From Rhipicephalus microplus (Eukaryota > Arthropoda > Arachnida > Ixodida > Ixodidae), in the NCBI RefSeq assembly GCF_043290135.1, contig NC_134710.1, forward strand, positions 139,324,332-139,388,331: a stretch of 64,000 bases of DNA, given 5' to 3'. How positions within the stretch are numbered: position 1 is the first letter of the stretch; each line of letters begins with the position of its first letter. A program made the position numbers and the translations under genes. Below, in pieces: positions 23,409-33,600 of the stretch. The notes beneath the pieces are model-generated. The model searched no databases. It saw only the letters and a list, made by a program, of their open reading frames with translations, and had not been told where the DNA came from.

Positions 23409-24221
23409 TAGCTAGTTAAATTAGACTCGTGTAGCAGTAATAGCAAACTCGTGTAGCAATAATAATTATAAACATTGTTCCGGCAGTTGTAAGATTGCAC
23501 AACCGATATTTTTCTCGGATATGACTTGCAACGTGTAAACTCCTGAAAGTGCATGGCCATGTGAGCGTGCGTCTCCCGCTTTGCGAAAATATAAAACTAT
23601 TCTCTCGCATCGATAATTCGTTGGGCACATTTGGTTTAAAATTCGTCTTTTGCTGATGTGCGAGATAATTGGGAACGAGTTTAGAAAGCAGGTGGCCACT
23701 GAGTCGACTATTTGTCGTTCTATGGTGCAGTGAAAGCACCTCATACATACAAACAAAATGTTGATCAATCTTCAGCCGTATATATAGCGTGCGTGCCAGC
23801 AAACAACACGTACGATTTAAAGATGTGCTGCTGATGGGGCGTGCATGTTATTTACGATGCTGTTTATAACAATTATTAATAATGACCGTCACTCGTGGAA
23901 GTATACATGATAAATTCACTGTTAATTGTCTATGTGGAACGTCGAAGAGGAAGACGTGTTCGCACAAAAGTGAACCGCAAAGTTATTCACAAAGTTATTC
24001 GAAAAAAATTGAACCTTCATGCCACTTTCTATAAGGAGGCCAACGGATACACGTATACGTGAAACGTACGGCGTCGGCGCGCGCAGTTTAATCGCACAAA
24101 GCAGGCCACGCCCTTATTCTTATGCAGGCCTGTTGTTCGAGTCACTGATCTGTCGCTGAAAACACGTTACGATGATGGTGTCATAGTCATCGGAAAACCT
24201 GGACGAGCAAAATTCTGCTCA
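23409..24221. other. No gene recognised
   Basis: Frames at 23416-23802 (-) lack any recognisable domain. Contains the repeated word gtgctgctgatggggcgtgc near 23825 (see 17979). Confidence 0.3.
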
Positions 24222-24231
24222 CAGATCGCTC

Positions 24232-24352
24232 GTACTCAGATTTGGGTGCACGTTGAAGAACCCCAGGTGGTCGAAATTTCCGGAGCCCTCCACTACGGCA
24301 TCTCTCATAATCATATGGTGGTTTTGGGACGTTAAACGCCACAAATCAATCG
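24232..24352 (+). mobile_element. Tick SINE (Ruka-like), 5'-truncated
   Basis: Only the 3' half is present, from actcagatttgggtgcacgt to cacaaatcaatcg. A perfect 10-bp target-site duplication, cagatcgctc, lies at 24222-24231 and 24353-24362. Confidence 0.88.
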
Positions 24353-24589
24353 CAGATCGCTCACTGAGTCGTCCGGCGTGCCACATCACAGGTGCAGCTA
24401 TTGCAATATGCACCCACTTAGAAGTGTTCGTCGCATTAAAACGTTGCGCCGATTATTTTTTTAGTTATTTATTTGATGATATTTTTTGTTATTCAAAGAA
24501 CGGCAGCCTTTGGAAAGAAAGTATGTTTATACACACTTTTGTTTTTATCGTTTCGAAGAGGTGAAATGTTTGAACAGTGTTAAATAAAA

Positions 24590-25224
24590 TAATAGATAGC
24601 TAAAGCATTGCTCCGGTTACGGCTGAACACTTGTGCTTCCTCACAGTAGAGCGCCTCGCTGTGGCGCAACCCGTTTTGAGGACTACAGTAGTTGAATCTT
24701 TGCCTTCCTTGTCCATTAATGCATACATCTGTTTTTTGCATCCCAAGTGTCCTCTTCGCCGCTTTGACGCTTCCTCCGTTCTTTGGAGCGTGTTCGATTC
24801 TCTCCATGTTATACCTTCTTACATCGGATACCTTGCGCTTAATAATCAACTTTGAAAGCTCTGCCAGTTCTACTTTGTTGTCTTTGAGGCTTACATACTT
24901 TGGCGCTTCTTAATGAGGTTCTTCGTTTCCTGGAACAGCTTGCTAGTGTCCTGTCTAAGTACGGTACCTACAACTTCCACTGCACATATCGTAATGATAC
25001 TCGTCAGATTATCATTCATTGCGTCAACGCTAAGGCTGGTTTCCTCGATAAGAGCCGATCAAGTACCTGCTCTGAAGCAAGACTCTGAATTTCAGTACTT
25101 TTCCTCTTAGGGCTACCTCATTGATTGGCTTCTTGCGTATCAGTTTCTGTCGTTCCTCCTTGGAGTCTAAGCGAATTCGAGACCTTACCATTCTATGGTC
25201 ACTGCATCGTACGTTGTCAAGCAC
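24590..25224 (-). pseudogene. RTE-type LINE ORF2 fragment (endonuclease end and linker)
   Basis: The - strand first gives CSDHRMVRSRIRL, the SDH-containing end of an APE-type endonuclease with the RTE-like pattern SDHR.VR..I. Further on it gives SLKDNKVELAELSKLIIKRK, VSDVRRYNMERIE and KAAKRTLGMQK, the linker that precedes the RT in RTE elements. Frames are broken between these blocks. No RT core remains. Confidence 0.65.
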
Positions 25225-25277
25225 TTACACATCCTGCACGGGTGCGCACTCAGTAGAAAGTCTGCTTTTATAATGGA

Positions 25278-25524
25278 ATGCAGCCCCGCCGCGGTAGTCT
25301 AGTTGCTAAGGTATACTCGTTTTCTGACCCGTAGGTCGCGGGATCGAATCTGGCTGTGGTGGCTGCATTTTCGATGAAGGCGAAAATGCTGTAAGCCGGT
25401 GTGCTCAGATTTGGGTGCACGTTCAAGAACACCAGGTAGTCAAATTTTCCGGAGCCATCCACTACGGTTTCTTTCATAATCTTAGGGTGGTTTTGAGGCG
25501 TTAAACCCCACATATCAATCAATG
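25278..25524 (+). mobile_element. Tick SINE (Ruka-like), full length
   Basis: Head ccccgccgcggtagtctagt, B box cgcgggatcgaatc, 3' end accccacatatcaatcaatg. A 9-bp duplication, tataatgga, flanks it at 25269-25277 and 25525-25533. It sits about 30 bp from the gypsy element. Confidence 0.88.
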
Positions 25525-25555
25525 TATAATGGACCACAGAATCCACGTATAATAT

Positions 25556-25706
25556 TGTTACGTGAAGGCACACGGGAAACTAGGCGTTTGAAGACAGTGC
25601 CAACGTGCAAGCCAAGTTGGAGAACAAGAGCTGTGCCCTACACCAAAATCACGTCGTCTTTCTCGGCGCTTATCTAACCGCTTTAGTGGGACATTGTCTC
25701 ATAACA
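25556..25706 (-). repeat. 3' LTR of the gypsy element
   Basis: Begins tgttacgtgaaggcac and ends gtctcataaca on the + strand, so both ends are TGTTA/TAACA inverted. The first 79 bp match 39636-39714 with 8 mismatches. At 151 bp it is a short LTR. The start was chosen from the TG..CA rule and the inverted ends. Confidence 0.65.
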
Positions 25707-25711
25707 TAAAC

Positions 25712-25849
25712 CCCGGGTGTAGAAGCACCGTCTCGGTGTTTTCTAAGATGTTGCCGAGTGGTAAAGCTTAAGGCGAGATACCCGGGTGTAGAAGCACCGT
25801 CTTGGTGTTTTCTAAGATGTTGCCGAGTGGTAAAGCTTAAGGCGAGATA
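25712..25849. repeat. 69-bp tandem duplication across the pol stop codon
   Basis: Two adjacent 69-bp copies (25712-25780, 25781-25849) differ at one base (tctcgg versus tcttgg). On the - strand each copy contains the last residues of pol (VSRLKLYHSATS) and its stop, so the first copy read supplies the stop and the second is redundant. Confidence 0.9.
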
Positions 25850-27308
25850 CATGAACAATGTCTGTAGACAGTGAAGGGAAGGAGGAGGAAGGCCCGAGAG
25901 TGGCTATCTCGTAGGTCACATCTGTCACCTGGGGGAATACGCGGTAGGGTCCCGAGTAGCGGGAAAGCAGTTTTTCAGAAAGTCCAACGCACCTAGTCGG
26001 AGCCCACAATAGCACAAGAGAACCCGGAGTAAAGGAAGCTTGGCGATGATGGGAGTTGTAACGCTGCCACTGCTGATCTTGCAATGCTAAAAGGCGCTGA
26101 CGGGCAACTTCTCGTGCTTTTCGAGCTCTGGTGATAGCATCGCAGGCGTATTCGGTCGTCGAGTCGACGGCTGCCGGAAAGATGGTGTCAAACGGTAAAG
26201 TTGGATTACGGCCAAACACGATCGAGATATATAGAAAGGTGAAAAGCCAGCTGCATCGTGGCGTGAGGAAATATAGGTGAACGTAACGAAGGGCAATGCA
26301 ACGTCGCAGTCCTAGTCGTCGGACGATACGTACATAGCGAGCATATCAGTTAAAGTCCGTTTGAATCGCTCAGTCAGTCCGTTAGTTTGAGGGTGGTAGG
26401 CTCTCGTAAATTTATGTTTTGCCTCGCAGGAGCGAAGCAGGTCGTCGATAACTTGGGGTAGGAAATAGCGCCCACGATCTGTGAAGAGTTGGCGTGGGGC
26501 GCCATGATGAAGTATGACGTCGTGCAGGAGAAAATCGGCAACGTCCGTAGTACAGCTGGTTGGTAGAGCCCGTGTAATGACGTACCGGGTTGTGTGATCC
26601 GTCGCAACAGCTATCCACTTATTCCCAGAAGTGGACGCAGGGAAAGGGCCTAGGAGGTGAAGACCAAGTCGAAAGAAGGGATCAAATGGAACGTCAAGTG
26701 GTTGGAGGAACCCGGCAAGGCTCATAGAAGGTTTTTTTTTTCGGCGTTGACACTGGTCGCATGAGGCCACGTAGAGGCGGACTGAGCGATAAAGACTGGG
26801 CCAGTAAAATCGACGCTGTACACGGTCATACGTCCGAGACAGTCCGAGGTGACCGGCAGTGGGAGCGTCGTGGAGCTGGCCGATCACGCTCGCACGTAAG
26901 TGGGAAGATACCACAAGGAGCAGTTCGTGTCCATCAGGGTGGACGTTGTAACGGTACAATGTGCTATCCTTCAGCACGAACAATCGAGTAGATGGATCGG
27001 GTGCCGCAGAATGAAGCTTCTCAATGATGTTACTTAAGACAGGATCTCGACGCTGTTCCTCACGGATGTTTCTTAAAGTGGAGAGAGACAGAACACATGG
27101 CGCTTCATCGAATGCCTCAGGTGTGTCGATTGGATTTCGAGATAAGTAGTCAGCGTCATGGTGTAAATGGCCAGATTTGTAGGACACTGAGTAGTTATAC
27201 TCTTGGAGTCGTAATGCCCATCGACCAAGGCGCCCTGTGGGGTCCTTCAAGGATGCGAGCCAGCAAAGTGCGTGGTGATCGGTTGTGACGGTGAAACGTC
27301 GACCATGT
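25812..27308 (-). pseudogene. pol: gypsy pol: RNase H end, integrase
   Basis: From 27308 downward the frame ends RNase H (RRFTVTTDHHALCWLASL), then shows the integrase zinc finger (HDAPTAGHLGLSRTYDRVQ ... YVASCDQCQ), catalytic core (VATDHTTRYV, LFTDRGRYF, HPQTNGLTERF) and a C-terminal GPY module (SRYSGPYRVF). The D, D, E residues are all visible. A frameshift lies near 26220-26310 between core and GPY module, so it is not functional. It ends at the stop at 25812. Confidence 0.85.
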
Positions 27309-27484
27309 AAATAGGGCCGAAGGAGGAGGAGGAATAAATGAGGAAGTACAGGGAGGTTAGCCAGTTCTCAGACCAGCTGGCTACCCTGTACTGGGGAAGG
27401 GGTAAGGGGGATAAAGGATGAGAGAAAACAGACGTTGTAAAAAAAGAGAGAGAGAGAAGGTCATCAGACGATCCACGACACTGT

Positions 27485-28484
27485 TTACAGTCTGTCTCTG
27501 AGACCACTTGCCCGCAGAAAGCGCAACAACGCTCTCAGTGCCTTGCGTGCAGAGGATGGTCTCGGCCAGTGTCCTAGTACCCTTTCTTCCGACAATTGGC
27601 GATTGTCTATTCTATCTAAAGCTTTTGACAGTTCTTTTCTTGGCACGCTGAAGCGGGGACACTCGCAGAGAAGATAAGAGAAAGTCTCTGCGCAGCCACA
27701 GTTGTCACATGTCGGGCTTCTGGCCATTCCGATTCGAAACGAATAAGCATTCGTAAAGGCCACCCCAATCCACAGACGGCACAAAAGTGTCTCCTCTGCC
27801 CTGGTTATTCCTGATGGAAGACGGAGCTGTAGGTGTGGGTCCAAATTATGAAGGCGGACGTTGGTGAATGTCGGTGAATTCCACTGAGCGAGTGTCAGTT
27901 CTCGTGCAAGTGATCGAAGCCTTGCAGCGGTGTCCGTTCTTGATAATGGTATAGCTACACAAGGGGCATCATCATGAGCAGTTCGGGCTGCTTCATCTCC
28001 ACGGTCGTTTCCATCAATGCCGCAGTGGCCTGGTATCCATTGATACGCTATGTCATGTTGTTTCTCTATAGCCCGGTGATGAAGCAGTCGTGTTTCAGCA
28101 ATTAGCTGTTCATTTGGTCCATGACGATATGGCGAGGCAATGCCCTGGAGAGCTGCTTTGGAGTAGGAGAATATTGACCATGTCTGTTGCGGTTCTTCAA
28201 CTAGGAACTCCAGAGCGGCACGAATGGCGGCGAGTTCTGCCGCCGTGGATGATGTCAGATGCGAGGTCCTGAACTTTATCGTGATGGATTTCTCCGGAAT
28301 TACCACTGCGCCTGTTGAACTTGTTGAAGTGACCGACCCATCCGTGTAAATGTGAATGCGTCCACTGTGTTTCTCATGCAGAAACAGTAATGTTGTTTGT
28401 TTTAGGGCCAAATTTGACAATTTTTTTTTTCTTTTGCATTCCAGGGATGGTTATCAGGGCTTCAGTGGATGTAGACACCACAAT
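27485..28484 (-). pseudogene. LINE A ORF2: RNase H and C-terminal zinc finger
   Basis: The frame gives IHIYTDGSVTSTSSTGAVVI (first Asp), SSTAAELAAIRAALEF (Glu), then SIFSYSKAALQG where FSDSKAALQ is expected, so the second catalytic Asp is Tyr. WIPGHCGIDGNDRGDEAARTA holds the last Asp. A finger CDNCGCAETFSYLLCEC follows. It runs in a different frame from the RT block upstream; the shift lies near 28480. It ends at 27485. Confidence 0.85.
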
Positions 28485-30110
28485 GGTAACGACGGTCTTG
28501 CTGCGTGCGTGAAGTTCGTGGGAATCACCGTGCGATGTGGGGCAATAATAGAGTAGAACGCAGAGCGTGGCCTGGAAGTTGGAAGGGAGGCGAGGTGATG
28601 CGATTGAATCCGGGTGGCATGTCTTATGTGCGTTCTTAAAGCATCGACACGAATGTAGGTTGTGAGAGGGTGTTCATGAGCGATTGAGACAGCCGCTGCT
28701 GAGGATGCGCATCTCGGCAGCCCGAGGCATATTCTCAGTGCTTGAGCTTGTAATGACTGGAGGACGTGTACGTTTGTTATGCGGGCCTTGCCAAGCACAG
28801 GTAGACTGTAGCGCATGAAGCCAAGAAAAAGTGCAGCATACAGTTGAAGCATGGCTCGTACCGATGCACCCCATGATTTTCCCGCAAGAAACCTTAGGAC
28901 GTGGGTGATCATGGTCAGTTTCTTCTTCATGTAAGCGATATGAGGGCTCCAAGACAAGTCACGATCTAATATTACTCCCAGGAAACGGTGAGTCTTTTGA
29001 TAGCTGATTGTGTGTCCATTAATTCTGATGCGGTATGGCGTCATTGTCTTGCGCGTAAACGCGACTAGTGAGCATTTCTCATATGACAGTTCCAGTCCTC
29101 GTCCTTGAAGGTAGTTTGATGTCAGTGTAGCCGTTGTCTGAAGCCTGGCTCGTACGTGTAGACGCGTGACCCCTGATGCCCAGATGCAGATGTCGTCCGC
29201 GTATATCGGCAGATGTACGGAGTGTGGCAGGACGTCAACGAGGCCGATGAGCGCAAGGTTGAAAAGTATGGGGCTTAGGACCCCACCTTGAGGTACGCCG
29301 CGATAAGTATGATGTTGCCTTGTTGCGCCATCTTCTGTCTGAACGAAGAAGGTTCTGTTCTTCAAATAGCTGCAGATCCATTGGTAAACGCGGCCTCCCA
29401 ATCCAATGCTGCCCAAGGCGTCCAGGATAGTTTCATGTAATACATTGTCGTATGCAGCCTTAATATCCAAGAAAAGTACCGCTGATAATCTCTTTAGGCT
29501 CTTCTGCTGTTGTACAGACGTGACAAGATCAACAACATTGTCTATGAAAGACCGTCCACGTCGAAAGATGGTCAAAGCATCGGGGTATATATTGTTATGT
29601 TCCAAGTACCACTCCAGGCGAGTCAGCACCATTCTCTCCATCACCTTTCCAAAACAGCTGGCAAGCGCGATGGGGTGATAGGAGGCCATGTCCAGAGGCG
29701 ATTTGCCTGGTTTGAGCAGGGGCACAAGGCGGCTGCACTTCCACGAAGGAGGAACCAAACCGTTGCTCCACGAGTCATTGTATACAGCTAGAAGGGCACG
29801 CCGAGCTGTTCGTCCTAGGTTAGCAAGGGCCATGTAAGTGACTCCATGGGGTCCAGGCCATGACGAGCGCTTGAATGCTGCCAATGCTGCCTGAAGCTCC
29901 TCTAGAGAAAACATATTGTCCATCCGAGTGTCTCTGGACGCCGGCGCGTTTTGTAGGTTACTCATGGTGATCCCCGACCCCTTGTTTGCAACCCTGGCAC
30001 AGAAGTCTTCCGCTACATCAATTTCACGCCGGCCTTGGTGGAGAGCAAGGCATTTGAACGGACGATTCTGTTGTGGCAATATTCGTAGGCCGCGGAATAT
30101 TCTCCATATT
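28454..30110 (-). pseudogene. LINE A ORF2: reverse transcriptase
   Basis: A long frame with the RT blocks in order: SLEELQAALAAFKRSSWPGP, LVPPSWKCSRLVPLLKPGK, YHPIALASCFGKVMERM, AVLFLDIKAAYDNVLHETIL (motif A), RGVPQGGVLSPILFNLAL (motif B) and LPIYADDICIWASG (YADD, motif C), then thumb. The catalytic aspartates are intact, but the frame is closed by frameshifts on both sides (near 30080-30167 and 28480). Confidence 0.9.
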
Positions 30111-30166
30111 TGCGAAAGAGGTTTGTGGGGATCGAGTGACTCGCATAGTGACTTCTATCGTTACGA

Positions 30167-30630
30167 CTATAGTGCATTGATTCGACGTTGAATCTTCTTT
30201 TGTAGACGTCTCGCTTCCTTCAAGTCGTAGATGGATTTCGTGCGCCTATAACGTCGTTCGGCACGACGACGGATTGCGCGAAGTCGCTCCAACTCCACCT
30301 CATATTTGCAAAAATCTGGCAAAGGTCCACAATTAAACGTTGCCTCTTGAATAACGGCCTTCATTATACCTTCTAGGCTTTCAAGAGAACCTTCTTGGTT
30401 TCTCTCGCATTGCTTCTCTGTGGATGATCTATACTTTGACCAGTCTATCCGTGAAGTGGGCGCGATTTGCGACTTGCTCAGCCCCTTGATTTTTATATAG
30501 GTGGGGATGTGGTCACTGCCATGCGTTTCATTGTCCGCAAACCACTGCACCTTGGTGTTTAGGCTACTTGACACAAAAGTTAGGTCGAGACAGCTACTAT
30601 ATGTCAGACCCCGTAAAAACATGGGAGCGC
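30167..30630 (-). pseudogene. LINE A ORF2: endonuclease, C-terminal part
   Basis: Starts right at the LINE B insertion point and continues the endonuclease cut at 34405: LTYSSCLDLTFVSSSL and THGSDHIPTYIKI, with the catalytic SDH. A basic linker (AIRRRAERRYRRTKSIYDL) follows up to the stop at 30167. Confidence 0.85.
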
Positions 30631-30642
30631 CGTCATTTAAAC
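30631..30642. repeat. Target-site duplication of LINE B, left copy
   Basis: cgtcatttaaac, repeated exactly at 34393-34404. Removing one copy with LINE B rejoins the endonuclease frame of LINE A. Confidence 0.93.
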
Positions 30643-33600
30643 GGACTTTTCCGAAGACTCCAGTACGTCAGCACAGGGTGCTGGTGAACTGAATAATCTT
30701 AACAACACAACCCCACCCTCTATCTCCGAACATGGCCTCCAACCCTAGGTCGCGAGCCAGAGCAACTCAGCCGTTGTTACTAACACAGTGGAACTGCAGA
30801 GGTCTCAAGAACCACAAGAAGCGGGCTCATTTCCGCCTCTATCTTGAGACCTTTGAGTTCCTTGTTGCCGTGGTTGCCCTTCAGGAACCCGGCTCGGACG
30901 TCAAACTCACAAATTACACTACATTTCAACACAACCCGGAGACATGTATACTTGTTCACAAGCAATATACCGCCCAGGAAGTCACACTCCCCACAACACC
31001 GCCTTTCCCATACACAATGGTGTCGGTGCTGCCTATAAGGCGATCTGACCCACCTGTTCATATTTTAAACATTTACTGTCCCCCAAAGCTTAAGAACGTC
31101 ACGTTCAGCGAAACTTTCACACAAGCTATGCAGGTGGCAGGACGGGACCCCCTCCTGATCGTCGGCGACTTCAATGCCCCAAGCAGGATATGGGGTTACC
31201 CACGAGAGGACACGCGTGAAAGGAAGCTTGCGGAACTTCTTTCTACACTTGGACTCACCCTCCACACTGATCCCGCCAGCCCAACACGTGTAGGCAACTC
31301 TGTTCAACGAGATACTTGCCCGGACCTCACAATTACACGCAACATACGCCATGCCGACTGGCTGAACACACAGGACACTCTCGGTAGTGATCATTGTGTA
31401 TTAAACACAACTGTGTACATGCGTCCCTTAAAACGCCCACTTACACAAGCTCGTATCCCAGACTGTACAACTTTCCGCACCACTCTACCTATTGTAGACC
31501 CTCTCCAGTCGGGATACGACACCTGGTCTAAATCACTGACGTCTACACTGAAACAACACGAACAGCTGATACAGCTCACGGCAACTCAAACGGACGTGGA
31601 CAACCACCTCCTCCATCTTTGGCAGGCCCGCCGCAGCCTCACCAAACGATGGAAAAAACAGAAACATAACAGACGCCTCAAGAAACGCATCCTAGAACTC
31701 ACGGAGCAAGCTGCGGAATATGCTGCTCAGCTAGCCGACACTAACTGGGTGGACAGGTGCAACACGGCTGCACGCCAGATGTCTGGTCGCAACACGTGGC
31801 GCCTGTTTCGGGCTCTCATCGATCCAACACAAACACGCACGGAAACTCAACGTCACTTACATAAGGTCATGCACAACTTTACAGGAACGACAACACAGCT
31901 GGCAAACACGCTCAGGGACCGATACCTGTGCACCACCAAGGACCCCCGGACGGCCGCATACTCCTACGCAGGCAAAAAGAACACGCAGTTGGACACCCCG
32001 TTCCAGCTCCACGACCTCCAGGCGGCCTTACGCAAGATGAAGCGTGGCACTGCACCAGGGCGTGACCAGGTTACGGTCAAACTGTTGGCCAATCTTCCCG
32101 ACGCAGCCTACGCCACGCTCCTCAAATACATCAATAGCATTTGGGACGGAGAAACTCATCTCCCTCTTGAATGGAAATCAGCTCTCGTGACCTTCATCCC
32201 GAAGTCAGGTAAACCTATTGACGTGGAGAACCTTCGCCCCATCTCCCTCACGTCTTGTGTCGGCAAGCTGATGGAAACGATGGTGCGCGACAGACTCTCC
32301 GAGTTTCTAGAAACACAGCACACTTTTGCGGACACCATGTTTGGATTCCGCCCTCAGAAGTCAGCCCAGGATATACTTCTACAGCTCCACCATGACATAT
32401 TAGATCCTGTTGAATGCCCCCACAATGACAAGGTAGTCCTGGCCTTGGATCTTAAAGGAGCATTCGACAACGGGAAGCATGAGGTAATCCTTGACCACCT
32501 CAGTCAGACCAACTGTGGTTATAAAACATTCAATTATGTTAGACAGTTTCTTACAGACCGTCGAGCCTACATACGCATACAAGATGAGGAACATGGGCCT
32601 TACGTCATCGGCTCGAGGGGAACTCCTCAAGGCGCGGTCCTCTCTCCCCTCTTATTTAATATAGCCATGCTTCATCTTCCCCCCAAATTGGCTTCTTTAC
32701 CAGGGATACATCACGCTCTTTACGCGGATGATATCACGATCTGGGCCACGCAAGGTAACCTGGGTCACATGGAGTCATGCCTGCAAGCAGCAGCGACTGT
32801 AGTCGACGACTACGCAACCTACTGCGGACTCCAGTGTGCCCCGGCTAAGTCAGAATTTGTGCACGTACGTCCCTCCCCTCAGGACACAACTCAGCTCCAT
32901 ATCAGTCTTCCCTCGGGACCGATCCGTGAGGCCAAAGAGATCCGCGTCCTTGGCCTCTTCATACACCACCAACGCAAGGCCGACACCACAGTAGCCAAAC
33001 TTCGCACGGTGGGAGACCAGGTGGGCCGTATGGTCCGCCGGGTCTCCAACAAGCGGGGCGGATTACGAAGCAGGGATACAATGCGGCTTGCCCATGCTTT
33101 CGTAACGAGTAGAATACTCTACTCGACTCCCTACTTGCACCTACGCAAACACGAGGATGATCAACTCGAGGTCATCCACCGTAAAGTTATCAAGCGGGCT
33201 CTCGACCTCCCTATCACCACTTCCAACCAGAGACTTCTGGCCCTAGGCGTGGTGAATACCTACCGGGAACTTCGAGAAGCCCACCTCGTTAACCAATACA
33301 CGCGCCTTGCACAGACCCATTCCGGTCGCCGCCTCTTGGACCGAATACACATCAAACACGATTACTATATTGAGGAAAGGGTGAGAGTGCCAGAACCTTG
33401 GAGACGCGCCCTCCGGGTCCGACCCCTTCCCCGCAACATGTCCAATGAAAACCACAGTGGTCGCCGCCAGGCACGCGCGGAAGCGTTGCAGCGACACTTT
33501 GGTCAAGAGGAACACGTGTGCTACGTGGACGTTGCCGGCCCGCACCATGGGGGGTGGTATACTGCCGCAGTCATACACAACGCAAACACCGTAAACGGGC

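Noticed and set aside
28356..29791. Several + strand ORFs over LINE A
   Set aside because: They are antisense shadows of the RT and RNase H frames.
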